A stretch of DNA of 64,000 bases from the NCBI GenBank assembly GCA_958295495.1, contig OY282352.1, forward strand, positions 2,480,001 through 2,544,000, given 5' to 3'. A model generated the notes under the pieces. It saw nothing but the letters and a program-made list of their open reading frames with translations. It was not told the origin of the DNA and did not search any database. This DNA is from an uncultured Latescibacterota bacterium. Lineage in GTDB: Bacteria; Latescibacterota; UBA2968; UBA8231. Of this stretch, positions 21,814-30,352 are shown piece by piece (the first letter of the stretch is position 1; each line of letters opens with the position of its first letter). The position numbers and the translations under genes are program-made.

Positions 21814-24800
21814 ATGACACATACAAAGTTGTTGATACGGCACTTGGCTTACGTGCCTTGGCTGCTGGCCATTGGTTTGGTATTGGGGTGGAGCGGGAAG
21901 GCTGTGGCTGATACAAGCGCTACGAGCGGCCATAGCACTGAGAATAACCATCCCCATGCCACCAATCCCAGTTTGGTTTTGACTTATGACCTGCTCGCGT
22001 CAGGTGCGAACCATTCGATCACTGTGCGCTGGAGTACGTCTCAGTCGAGGAATTTCAGCACTGGTAATGGGACCGCTGCCACCGGCTACGCGGTGAAGTT
22101 ATACAGCGGTGAGATTGATTCTGATCTTTCTAGCCCTAGTGATACTGAGATAGGTAGTGAACAGTCGTATTCCGGTGCCACGCTCGGCACACGCACCTAT
22201 ACCTTTACTCACGCCGCTATTAAGCATGAGAATCAGGAGGAAGGTGCTACTGGTAAGTATTGGGTAAGGATAGCGGTGACGGTGGCTAGCACTGACGCCT
22301 CTCATACTTCGTACGTCGAGTATTTTGCCAAGCAGATAACGCTGCGGGCGGACTATATACTGTCGGTGAATCCCAATAGTGTACGCGAGGACGCCCGTAG
22401 GACCGAGGTCACCGTGAAAGTCAAAGTTGGCAACGATGAGGCGGTGGGTAAGAATACGAATGTGAACTTGGAGTTTGACTCTCCCGATGATAAGCTCGGG
22501 CTCAATGATCGCTTCTACATAACTCTGCCCACTCTCACGATTCCTAAGGGCAAGAAAGAGGCGACAGGGACGATCGTCTTTACCCCCATTAGCGAAGACA
22601 CCGAAAACGAGGATCTCACGATCACAATCAAAGGTATCGCCACCGCTCAGGAGGCCGTTAAGAGTACATCGATTGAGCTGGTTGACACCGACAAGCAAAC
22701 CAATGAGATCAATCTCTCGTTCTCTGATGCCGATCTAAGCAGGCGGGATAATAGGGCGACCGATATCGTCGTGACGGCTACCCTGAATGGAAAGAAGCAA
22801 AGAAAAGACCTGCGTTTTTCCTTGGTTATTGATGAAACAAGAGGCGGCTTGACACGCGATGAGGACTACACTGCGATAATGGCCTCGATAACCATTCCAG
22901 ACCGCAAGGTGTCGGGGAGGGCGACGATTACCATCCGCCCCAAGAACGACGGAACCGGCGAGATCTGGGTGGAGGCGCCTGCTGACGCCGGCCTAACTAA
23001 TGACGATGACAATCCCATAACGATTAATCCTAACTCAATCGAGATAACGGGCGATCCGGGTAAAGTGATTACCGGGCTGACAGCGGCTCCTTCCTCGATC
23101 CGCGAGGACGCTGGGGCGAAGGAGATCACGCTGAAAGTTTCCTTGCAGAACGCCTTATTGGCCGACGAGAGGGTGCGGTTCACTATTACCGACGAAAGCG
23201 ACAATCTGGGTGAGGCTTTTGAAGGCGCAGTGGATGCGGAGCGCGATGTGGATTACTCTGCGGAAGTGCGGTCGCTCACCATTCGTAAGGGCAAGAAAGA
23301 AGGGACGACGACGATCGTCGTCACCCCTATCAACAACAAAGACGATGATCCGCCGCGGGCTTTTACAGTGAATGCGAGGGTTGGAAACAACGAATCCCTC
23401 TTCACGGGAATCCTAATTACCGACGACGACACGACGAGCGATTCGATCACGCTAGAGGTGAGTCCAGACGAGATAAATGAGGGAGCGGGTCCAACCGAGG
23501 TTACGGTGACCGGCACCTTGAACGGGAAGGTGTTCGCCGATAACGTGGTCGTGCCCTTGGTCATTGATAACGATGTCAATGGCGATGGCGAGGTGGATGA
23601 CGATGATGAGGCGGCGACGCGCGATGCAGACTATACAGCCGACCTGCACCCTTTGGTGATTCCGGGTGGCTCGGTGTCGGGGACGACGACGATCACCGTC
23701 ACCCCCACCGCCAACGACGGGGAGGAAGACGACGAGAAGTTTCGCTTGGCGACGCTGGCGTCTAAACTTCCCAGAGCCAACGATGAGGACGGGGACCCCC
23801 AAGAGCTGGAGGTCACCCCAGCGACGATAACGCTGAAAGACACCAAGGATGCAGGTCCGCAGACAAGGCCGCCGGATCCGAAGATCCCGGCCTTCACCGC
23901 CGCCGATGCGATCGCCGACCAAGAGTACGCGGTTGGGACGGCCATTGCCGCTCTCGTACTGCCGGAAGCTACGGGCGGCGATACCACCCTGACGTACAGC
24001 GTCTCGACCCTGCCGGCGGGCTTGGCGTTTAACGCGGCTACGCGGACGCTGTCGGGTACGCCAACAGTGGCCGGAACGTTCGCCATCGTTTACACGGTGA
24101 TCGATAGCGACGGGGACGCGGACGCGTTGACCTTCTCCATCGCGGTCGAGGCGGCTGAGACGCCACCGCTCCCGGTTGCGGACGCTGAGTTGACGGCGTC
24201 TCCTTCGTCGGTCCGCGAGGACGCTGAGACGACGCAAATTTTGCTGACCGTGGTCATGGCGGCTCCCAAGGCCACGGCCGAGAGAGTGACGTTCGCGCTT
24301 GTAGGTCCGAGTGCGGGCACGCCGGCCGTGCGCGATTTGAACTACACTGCGGTACTGGGGGCGGTCGCTACCATTCCGGCCGGTACTACCGTTGGGACGA
24401 CGACGCTCACCCTCACCCCCATTGACAACGCCGAGGCGAATGGCCCGCGAGTGTTAGGGGTGCAGGCTAAGTTCGCATCCGATGCGATCGCATTGACGGA
24501 CATCGAAATTGCCGACGACGAAACGCGGAGTACGTCTATCTCGCTGTCGGCGAGTCCGCGCACGATAAGCGAGGAAGGCGGTGAGACCACTATTACGGTG
24601 ACCGCCACGTTGGACGGGAAGGCGTTGGCGAGGGACGCCGCCGTGACCGTATCCATTGATGGCGCCTCGACAGCGGCGCGCGATGTGGACTACATCGCCC
24701 TGTTCAAGCCGCTGCTTGTGATCCCGGCCGGCTCGATAACGGGGTCAACGCGGTTTACGGTCCACCCAATTGACGACACTGTTGCGGAGGGCAACGAGAC

Positions 24801-25809
24801 TATCAAACTGACCGGTGTGATTGTAGGTCTGGCGGGAAGCGAGGTAGAGATCACCCTGAGCGACCGAGCAACGGTAGAGCCGCCGCAGGAGCCGGTGCCC
24901 CCTCAGGAGCCGGCACCGGAGCCGGAGGATTCGTCCCTTGCCTTCGCCGCCGACGCTGCGATCGCCGACCAAGAGTACACTGCCGAGGGGGCGATTGCCG
25001 CTCTCGTACTGCCGGCCGCTTTGGGCGGCACGGGCAGCTTGACGTATAGCGTCTCGGCCCTGCCGGCGGGCTTATCGTTTGACGCGACCACGCGGACGAT
25101 TGCAGGCACCCCTGCGAAAGCGACCGATGGCGCGGTCGTCATCACCTACACGGCCATCGACAGCGACGGAGCCGCGGCCGCGTTGACCTTCTCCATCACG
25201 GTCAATCCCCCGCTGAGTTTTGCATCGTTTTTCGATTTGTTCGGCAGTGTGTCCGGTAAGGTCATTCCGATGGCTTCGCACGACTTGGCTGAAATCCGCG
25301 AATTCGTCGTTGGCCAGCGCGTGGAGGGCCTCACGCTCCCGGAGGGGACCGGCGGCACCGCACCGCTGACGTACCACCTCTCGCCGGCCCTGCCGGCGGG
25401 CTTGTCGTTTGACGCGGCCACGCGGACCGTTGCGGGTACGCCGCTGGCCGAGAGCGCACCCGTATATACGTACGCGGTTACGGACGCCAACGGCGTGCGT
25501 GCGTCGCTATCGTTGCAGACGCTGCCGGCCGCGTTTGCGCTGGCGAACAACTTTCCGAACCCGTTCAACCCGGCGACGACGATCCAATACGCACTGCCGC
25601 AGGCGGCGGATGTGAAGTTGACCGTGTATAATGTCGTTGGTCAGCCGGTGCGGGTGCTGGTGGCCGAGCATCAGAGTGCCGGGCGGTATGTCGTGGAGTG
25701 GGACGCGACCGACGATAGCGGGCACAGCTTGTCGTCGGGGATGTATTTCTACCGCCTCCAAGCCGGTGGAGAGTTCGCCGCAGTCAAGAAGATGCTGTTG
25801 CTCAAGTAA
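21814..25809 (+). CDS. Large secreted Calx-beta/He_PIG protein with FlgD-type tail
   Basis: The 1331-residue secreted protein is read from the ATG at 21814 (AAGGAGGT Shine-Dalgarno at 21800-21807). That start aligns with the paralogue's N-terminus, M-x-H-x-K-L-L-x-R-L-A-Y-V-P-W-L-L. After the signal peptide there is a fibronectin-like segment, then about six Calx-beta-like domains. Each begins with a version of L-x-x-x-P-x-S-V-R-E-D-A or I-S-E-x-G-x-T and ends with an acidic D-D-D/E-T loop likely to bind calcium. Three He_PIG domains (L-P-A-G-L-x-F-x-A-A-T-R-T-x-x-G-T-P) are interspersed. The tail is the same FlgD-like domain with NNFPNPFNPATTIQYALP. The architecture suggests a calcium-stabilised adhesin or surface-layer protein. 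Confidence 0.86.
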   Translation: MTHTKLLIRHLAYVPWLLAIGLVLGWSGKAVADTSATSGHSTENNHPHATNPSLVLTYDLLASGANHSITVRWSTSQSRNFSTGNGTAATGYAVKLYSGEIDSDLSSPSDTEIGSEQSYSGATLGTRTYTFTHAAIKHENQEEGATGKYWVRIAVTVASTDASHTSYVEYFAKQITLRADYILSVNPNSVREDARRTEVTVKVKVGNDEAVGKNTNVNLEFDSPDDKLGLNDRFYITLPTLTIPKGKKEATGTIVFTPISEDTENEDLTITIKGIATAQEAVKSTSIELVDTDKQTNEINLSFSDADLSRRDNRATDIVVTATLNGKKQRKDLRFSLVIDETRGGLTRDEDYTAIMASITIPDRKVSGRATITIRPKNDGTGEIWVEAPADAGLTNDDDNPITINPNSIEITGDPGKVITGLTAAPSSIREDAGAKEITLKVSLQNALLADERVRFTITDESDNLGEAFEGAVDAERDVDYSAEVRSLTIRKGKKEGTTTIVVTPINNKDDDPPRAFTVNARVGNNESLFTGILITDDDTTSDSITLEVSPDEINEGAGPTEVTVTGTLNGKVFADNVVVPLVIDNDVNGDGEVDDDDEAATRDADYTADLHPLVIPGGSVSGTTTITVTPTANDGEEDDEKFRLATLASKLPRANDEDGDPQELEVTPATITLKDTKDAGPQTRPPDPKIPAFTAADAIADQEYAVGTAIAALVLPEATGGDTTLTYSVSTLPAGLAFNAATRTLSGTPTVAGTFAIVYTVIDSDGDADALTFSIAVEAAETPPLPVADAELTASPSSVREDAETTQILLTVVMAAPKATAERVTFALVGPSAGTPAVRDLNYTAVLGAVATIPAGTTVGTTTLTLTPIDNAEANGPRVLGVQAKFASDAIALTDIEIADDETRSTSISLSASPRTISEEGGETTITVTATLDGKALARDAAVTVSIDGASTAARDVDYIALFKPLLVIPAGSITGSTRFTVHPIDDTVAEGNETIKLTGVIVGLAGSEVEITLSDRATVEPPQEPVPPQEPAPEPEDSSLAFAADAAIADQEYTAEGAIAALVLPAALGGTGSLTYSVSALPAGLSFDATTRTIAGTPAKATDGAVVITYTAIDSDGAAAALTFSITVNPPLSFASFFDLFGSVSGKVIPMASHDLAEIREFVVGQRVEGLTLPEGTGGTAPLTYHLSPALPAGLSFDAATRTVAGTPLAESAPVYTYAVTDANGVRASLSLQTLPAAFALANNFPNPFNPATTIQYALPQAADVKLTVYNVVGQPVRVLVAEHQSAGRYVVEWDATDDSGHSLSSGMYFYRLQAGGEFAAVKKMLLLK

Positions 25810-25838
25810 GCACTCGCGGCACAGCGAGTTAGGTTAGT

Positions 25839-25876
25839 GAAATAGGGCCTCAAACTTTAATTTGAGGCCCTATTTC
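25839..25876 (+). terminator. Hairpin after second surface-protein gene
   Basis: A perfect 16-bp stem (GAAATAGGGCCTCAAA, 25839-25854, against 25861-25876) has a 6-nt loop. It starts 30 nt after the stop codon and is related in sequence to the hairpins after the other two paralogues. A run of T is weak. Confidence 0.82.
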
Positions 25877-25929
25877 CTAATATTATAACTACTCTTAAAT
25901 TAGGGAGTTGTCCCCGGGGAGGTTGAGTA

Positions 25930-28900
25930 ATGATACATGCGAAGTTGTTGATGCAGCGTCTGGCCTATGTGCCTTGGCTGTTGGCCGCTGGTTGGGTGTT
26001 GGGGTGGGCCGGGGAGGCTGCGGCGCAGGCAGACTATATACTGTCGGTCAATCCCAATAGTGTACGCGAGGACGCCGGTGCGACCGAGATCGCGGTGACA
26101 GTCGAAGTTACTGATGATACAGCGTTGGAGGCGGATACGTACGTGCTCTTGAGTGTCTCAAATGAGGGGTTTAATAGTCGCTTCCGCCTGAGCTTGACCG
26201 TTCTCAGAATTCTGGCTGGCGAGAAAAAGGCAACGGGGACCCTCACCCTCATCCCCATTAACGATGATGTCGTTGACAAAGACCTTCCTATTGAGATCCG
26301 CGGCAATGCTGGCATTAAGAAGGTTGAGCCGACGACGATCACGCTAATTGACGACGACAAGGATAGCAACAACATCAATCTGTCGGCCGATATTGTCGAG
26401 CTAAATAGGTTTGATGGTGCGACCGAGATCGCGGTGACGGCAACCTTGGATGGCAAGGTGCTAAGACAGGCGACGAGTTTCGTCTTGACCATTGGCGATC
26501 ATCCCGACTTGGAGGCCAATCCCAACGCCGATACCGATGGCAACGGCAATATCGACGATGCGGATGCGACCAAGGACAATCGCGAGGCGCAGCGCGATTT
26601 GGACTATACGGTGACGCTGGCGGCGCTCACGATTCCGAAAAATTCGGCGTCCGGGACGGCGACAATTACCCTCACCCCCCAAAATCGGTTACCTGGCACG
26701 ATCCGGATAGGGTCTCCTGATAATGATACAGATGCGGACGCCCCGGGAATACAGATCAAAGACGATGGGCTAACGCTCAGGCCTGTGGATATAAAAATAA
26801 AGAAGGAGCTCGCTGCCACGGCCGATGCCATTACGCTTAGTCAAGAGAGGGTCCGCGAGGACGCCGGTGAGACGACGATCGAGTTGAAAGTCGTCTTGAC
26901 GAATGCCTTGATTGAGGACGAGACGGTGAAGCTCGTGATTTTGCCCGACGGCGCGGTCTTGCCGTCTGGTGATATGGTGACGGGCACTCCGACGCGCGAT
27001 GTGCATTACAAGCTGGTCTTTGGTCAGCCGCTCATCATTCCGGCCGGCTCGGTGTCGGGCACGACGACGTTCACTCTCACCCCTACTAATGACACCGCGG
27101 TGGTTCCGCGAGGGCCGATATATATACAGGTCACGATCGGCGACGTATCGGCGACTAAAACGATAGCCATCGCCGATGACGACGCGAATAGCATGAATAT
27201 CTCGCTGACGGCAGAGCCGGCTACGATAAGCGAAGGGGCTGGTGCGACCCATGTTGCGGTGACCGGAACTTTGGACGGGAAGGTGTTTGATGATGACGTG
27301 GTCGTGCTCTTGACCATCGACCCCGATCCCAAGGATGCGGACGCTGCCGGCACGGTCGTTGACGTTGCTGAGGCGACGCGCGATATAGACTACTCGGCAA
27401 CACTGGGTCCGCTGACGATTCCGGCCGGCTCGGTGTGGGGGACGACGACGATGACCGTCATCCCTATTGACGACGGGATCGTGGAGGGCGACGAGAAAAT
27501 CAGGCTGACCGTGCCGTCCGCCGACAACCGAGTCATCGCCGTTGCTGGCGATGACGACATCAAGGTGACAGTCGGCATTGTAGATATAACGCTGAAAGAC
27601 CCCGGCGCGGTCGGCGAGCCTTTCTTCTTAGCCGGTGCTTCCATCGCCGATCAGGCGTACACGGTGGGGACGGCTATTGCCGATTTGGTGCTGCCGGAGG
27701 CTTCGGGTGGCGACGGCACCCTGACGTACCGCATCTCAGCCCTGCCGGCGGGCTTGGCGTTTGACTCGGCCACGCGGACGCTTTCGGGTACGCCAGCGGA
27801 AGCAACTAACGGCGCGGTCGCCGTCACCTATACGGCGATTGACGATGACGACGACACGGCCGTGCTGACCTTCACCATTACAAGTGCTGAGAAAGGGGCG
27901 GTGCTGGCCTTCTTAGCTGGTGCTTCCATCGCCGACCAGACGTACACGGTGGGGACGGCTATTGCCGATTTGGTGCTGCCGGAAGCGATGGGCGGCGCTG
28001 GCGACCTGCGGTACCGCGTCTTGACCCTGCCGGCGGGCTTGGCGTTTGACTCGGCCACGCGGACGCTTTCGGGTACGCCAGCGGAAGCGACCAACTGTCC
28101 GGTCCCAGTTACCTACATGGTGACCGACAGCAACAGGGACGCCGCGGCGTTGACCTTTTCCATCGCGGTCCATACAACTGGGCTGCCCCCGGTTGTGGCC
28201 GCTGGGCTGGCGGTAGAGCCGGCGGTGGTCCGCGAGGACGCGGCGGCAACGGAAGTCTCGCTAACTTTTACCTTGACGGCCGCCTCAGTGGCTGACGAGA
28301 GCGTGCGGTTTGCCATTGTGGCTCCCAGCGACGGCCCGGCCGCGATGCGCGATGTGGACTACATGGCGGAGTTGGAGGCGCTTATCACCATTCCAGCCGG
28401 TGCTACCGAGGGGCTGGCGACCCTGACCCTCACGCCCATCAACGACGATACTGAAGATGGTCTGAAGGCTTTGGGCGTACAGGCCACGCTCGTGTCAACG
28501 GGCCAGATCCTATCGACGAACATTGAGATCCGAGACGACGAAACGCCCAGTACGTCCATTTCGCTGTCGGCGGATCCGAGCACGTTGAGTGAGAATGCCG
28601 CTTTGACCACTGTTACGGTGACCGCGACGTTGGACGGCAAGGCGTTGGCAGAGGACGCGACCGTGCGCTTGGTCATTGACGACGCTTCGACCGCGACGCG
28701 CGATTTGGACTATGCCGCGCTATTTACTCCTATGATTGAGATTCCGGCTGGCTCGATAATAGGGACGGTGAATTTTTACGTTGACCCAAGAGCCGACAAC
28801 TTGGAGGAAGGCGACGAGATCATCAGGCTGATCGGTACGCTTGACGGGCTAGAGGGCGACGAGGTAGAGATCGCGCTGAGCGACCCGGGAGCGGAGCAGG

Positions 28901-29211
28901 CGGCGAAGGCAGTAGTGCAAACGCGGCCGGAAGCGTTCTCCTTGGCGAACAACTTCCCGAATCCGTTCAACCCAACGACGACGATCCAGTATGCGCTGCC
29001 GACCGCGGCGGATGTGGAGTTGACCGTCTATAACGCAGTCGGTCAGGCGGTTCGGACGCTGGTGGCCGAGCACCAGAGCGCGGGTCGCTACATGGTGGAG
29101 TGGGACGCGACCAACGACAGCGGCCATAGCTTGTCGTCGGGGATGTATTTCTACCGCTTGCAGGCGGGCGGCGAGTTCCGCGAAGCCAAGAAGATGCTGC
29201 TGCTCAAGTAG
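25930..29211 (+). CDS. Secreted Calx-beta/He_PIG protein with FlgD-type tail
   Basis: The 1093-residue paralogue of the preceding gene has the same signal peptide type (M-I-H-A-K-L-L-M-Q-R-L-A-Y-V-P-W, cleavage near A-A-A-Q-A) and the same first Calx-beta motif, ILSVNPNSVREDAGATE. About six Calx-beta-like units and two He_PIG units are present. Acidic inserts such as D-T-D-G-N-G-N-I-D-D-A-D look like EF-hand-type calcium loops. The C-terminal FlgD-like domain (NNFPNPFNPTTTIQYALP through to K-K-M-L-L-L-K at the last residues) is almost identical to that of the other two. A GAGGT Shine-Dalgarno precedes the ATG. The fewer repeats relative to the 21814 gene suggest domain loss or gain by recombination. 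Confidence 0.86.
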   Translation: MIHAKLLMQRLAYVPWLLAAGWVLGWAGEAAAQADYILSVNPNSVREDAGATEIAVTVEVTDDTALEADTYVLLSVSNEGFNSRFRLSLTVLRILAGEKKATGTLTLIPINDDVVDKDLPIEIRGNAGIKKVEPTTITLIDDDKDSNNINLSADIVELNRFDGATEIAVTATLDGKVLRQATSFVLTIGDHPDLEANPNADTDGNGNIDDADATKDNREAQRDLDYTVTLAALTIPKNSASGTATITLTPQNRLPGTIRIGSPDNDTDADAPGIQIKDDGLTLRPVDIKIKKELAATADAITLSQERVREDAGETTIELKVVLTNALIEDETVKLVILPDGAVLPSGDMVTGTPTRDVHYKLVFGQPLIIPAGSVSGTTTFTLTPTNDTAVVPRGPIYIQVTIGDVSATKTIAIADDDANSMNISLTAEPATISEGAGATHVAVTGTLDGKVFDDDVVVLLTIDPDPKDADAAGTVVDVAEATRDIDYSATLGPLTIPAGSVWGTTTMTVIPIDDGIVEGDEKIRLTVPSADNRVIAVAGDDDIKVTVGIVDITLKDPGAVGEPFFLAGASIADQAYTVGTAIADLVLPEASGGDGTLTYRISALPAGLAFDSATRTLSGTPAEATNGAVAVTYTAIDDDDDTAVLTFTITSAEKGAVLAFLAGASIADQTYTVGTAIADLVLPEAMGGAGDLRYRVLTLPAGLAFDSATRTLSGTPAEATNCPVPVTYMVTDSNRDAAALTFSIAVHTTGLPPVVAAGLAVEPAVVREDAAATEVSLTFTLTAASVADESVRFAIVAPSDGPAAMRDVDYMAELEALITIPAGATEGLATLTLTPINDDTEDGLKALGVQATLVSTGQILSTNIEIRDDETPSTSISLSADPSTLSENAALTTVTVTATLDGKALAEDATVRLVIDDASTATRDLDYAALFTPMIEIPAGSIIGTVNFYVDPRADNLEEGDEIIRLIGTLDGLEGDEVEIALSDPGAEQAAKAVVQTRPEAFSLANNFPNPFNPTTTIQYALPTAADVELTVYNAVGQAVRTLVAEHQSAGRYMVEWDATNDSGHSLSSGMYFYRLQAGGEFREAKKMLLLK

Positions 29212-29232
29212 CAGCCGCTGTACTGCGAGTTG

Positions 29233-29267
29233 GCAAAATGGGACCTCAAGTCGAGGTCCCATTTTGC
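29233..29267 (+). terminator. Hairpin after third surface-protein gene
   Basis: A perfect 15-bp stem (GCAAAATGGGACCTC, 29233-29247, against 29253-29267) has a 5-nt loop. It lies 21 nt after the stop codon and is the third member of the related hairpin set. Confidence 0.82.
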
Positions 29268-29302
29268 TGCTTATTGGTGAGGTCGCGCAACTGAAGACCA
29301 TT

Positions 29303-29333
29303 GGGACGGGGTTTTGCACCCCGCCCTTTTTTT
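29303..29333 (+). terminator. Rho-independent terminator
   Basis: A GC stem (GACGGGG against CCCCGCC, one mismatch, loop TTTTGCA) is followed directly by a run of seven T (29327-29333). It acts on plus-strand transcripts and is a second barrier behind the 29233-29267 hairpin, before the convergent DUF4340 gene. Confidence 0.72.
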
Positions 29334-29347
29334 GTTGTCGCGCCCGT

Positions 29348-30352
29348 CTAACGCTCGGCTTGGTGGTAGGGCGAGGGTTGGGGGAGCGTGTCGCGGAGGG
29401 CGGAGCGAGTGGGGAAGAGGAGGGCGGCTCTTGCGGGTGTTATGGAGAAGACGTGGCCGGTGGTGTGGAGGCGGAGATAGCGGCCGCGGTCGTCGGCTGC
29501 GCCAATGGCGAGGGTGTCTATTGCGCCTTCTTCGTCTTCGAGATAGAGATAGCGAGCCGCGGCAAAGGCATCGGTGCGGCCCGGATCGTGCAAAGCCGAC
29601 CACGTCAGGCGTTTGAGGAAGTCGGCGTAGGCTTCTGCACTCGCGGAGAGGCAGGTCTCCGCGCCAGCCGCAGAGAGGGCGACCCACTCGTAAGTCGGCA
29701 TCATGGGGACCGGCTCCGTCATGGGTTTTAGCTGGCGGCTGAGGGATTGCACCGGGTAGGCCGGGTCGCCGGCGAAGGCGACGCGCCGTAGGCCCTTGCG
29801 CTGTAAGGCTTGAGGCAGGACGCGGCGGTCGAGCATCGGAGCGGGCGGCGCGGTGTCGAGGGCATGGACGGGGTAGGCGTGGAGGTGAAAGATGCTGTCG
29901 GCACCAACGCGCTGAATATATGATTCCCCCGCGCGCCGCCCGGGTGCCCCGCGCCCTTGGCGCACTTCGAGCAAGGGACGCCCCTGTTGGTCGAGCAGGT
30001 GGATGCGGACGCTGCCCGGGCCGAGGCCATAGCGGGCCAAGTCCCCAGGCTCGGCCGAGACGAAGGTCGCCGGAGTAGCGAGCAGGCTCTGAAGCAGGTG
30101 CTCGACTCGGCGGTTGAGGACAAAGGCGCGGTGATACGCTGGGAAATGCCAAGTGCCCTCGCGCCGGACGTAGTGCCAGCGGCGTCCGGCGGCGCGGACC
30201 TCAATCTGAGCGACGGCTGAGGCCAACTCGGGCGTCAAGAGGCGCAAGGCCCCGGCGGTGCGGCGCACAGCGCGTTGGTGCTCGCGCAGGGCGCTCTCCC
30301 CGAGGACGAGCAGGGCCAGCAGGGCCCCCAGCGTGCAGAGCAAGCGGATCAC
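29348..30352 (-). CDS. DUF4340-like protein of Gld-type ABC exporter operon
   Basis: I place the start at the GTG at 30352, which overlaps the stop of the upstream GldG-like gene in a GTGA arrangement. This gives 334 residues beginning VIRLLCTLGALLALLVLGES, a single N-terminal membrane anchor. The remainder is predicted periplasmic, with W-H-Y-V-R-R-E-G-T-W-H-F-P and repeated beta-strand segments typical of DUF4340 proteins. In many bacteria DUF4340 genes close operons encoding GldA/GldF/GldG-type ABC systems, as here. The molecular function of the family is not established. The frame is open further upstream, but that extension overlaps the GldG-like gene and is not credible as coding. Confidence 0.8.
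   Translation of the reverse strand: MIRLLCTLGALLALLVLGESALREHQRAVRRTAGALRLLTPELASAVAQIEVRAAGRRWHYVRREGTWHFPAYHRAFVLNRRVEHLLQSLLATPATFVSAEPGDLARYGLGPGSVRIHLLDQQGRPLLEVRQGRGAPGRRAGESYIQRVGADSIFHLHAYPVHALDTAPPAPMLDRRVLPQALQRKGLRRVAFAGDPAYPVQSLSRQLKPMTEPVPMMPTYEWVALSAAGAETCLSASAEAYADFLKRLTWSALHDPGRTDAFAAARYLYLEDEEGAIDTLAIGAADDRGRYLRLHTTGHVFSITPARAALLFPTRSALRDTLPQPSPYHQAER

Noticed and set aside
21389..29211. Firm assignment of the tails as type IX secretion signals
   Set aside because: FlgD-like N-P-F-N-P tails resemble such signals, but no por/gld secretion gene proving type IX secretion is in the window; the Gld-like exporter is not sufficient.
28849..29319. Minus-strand frame at the end of the third surface gene
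   Set aside because: It is antisense to the FlgD-like tail and spans the terminators; no independent evidence supports it.
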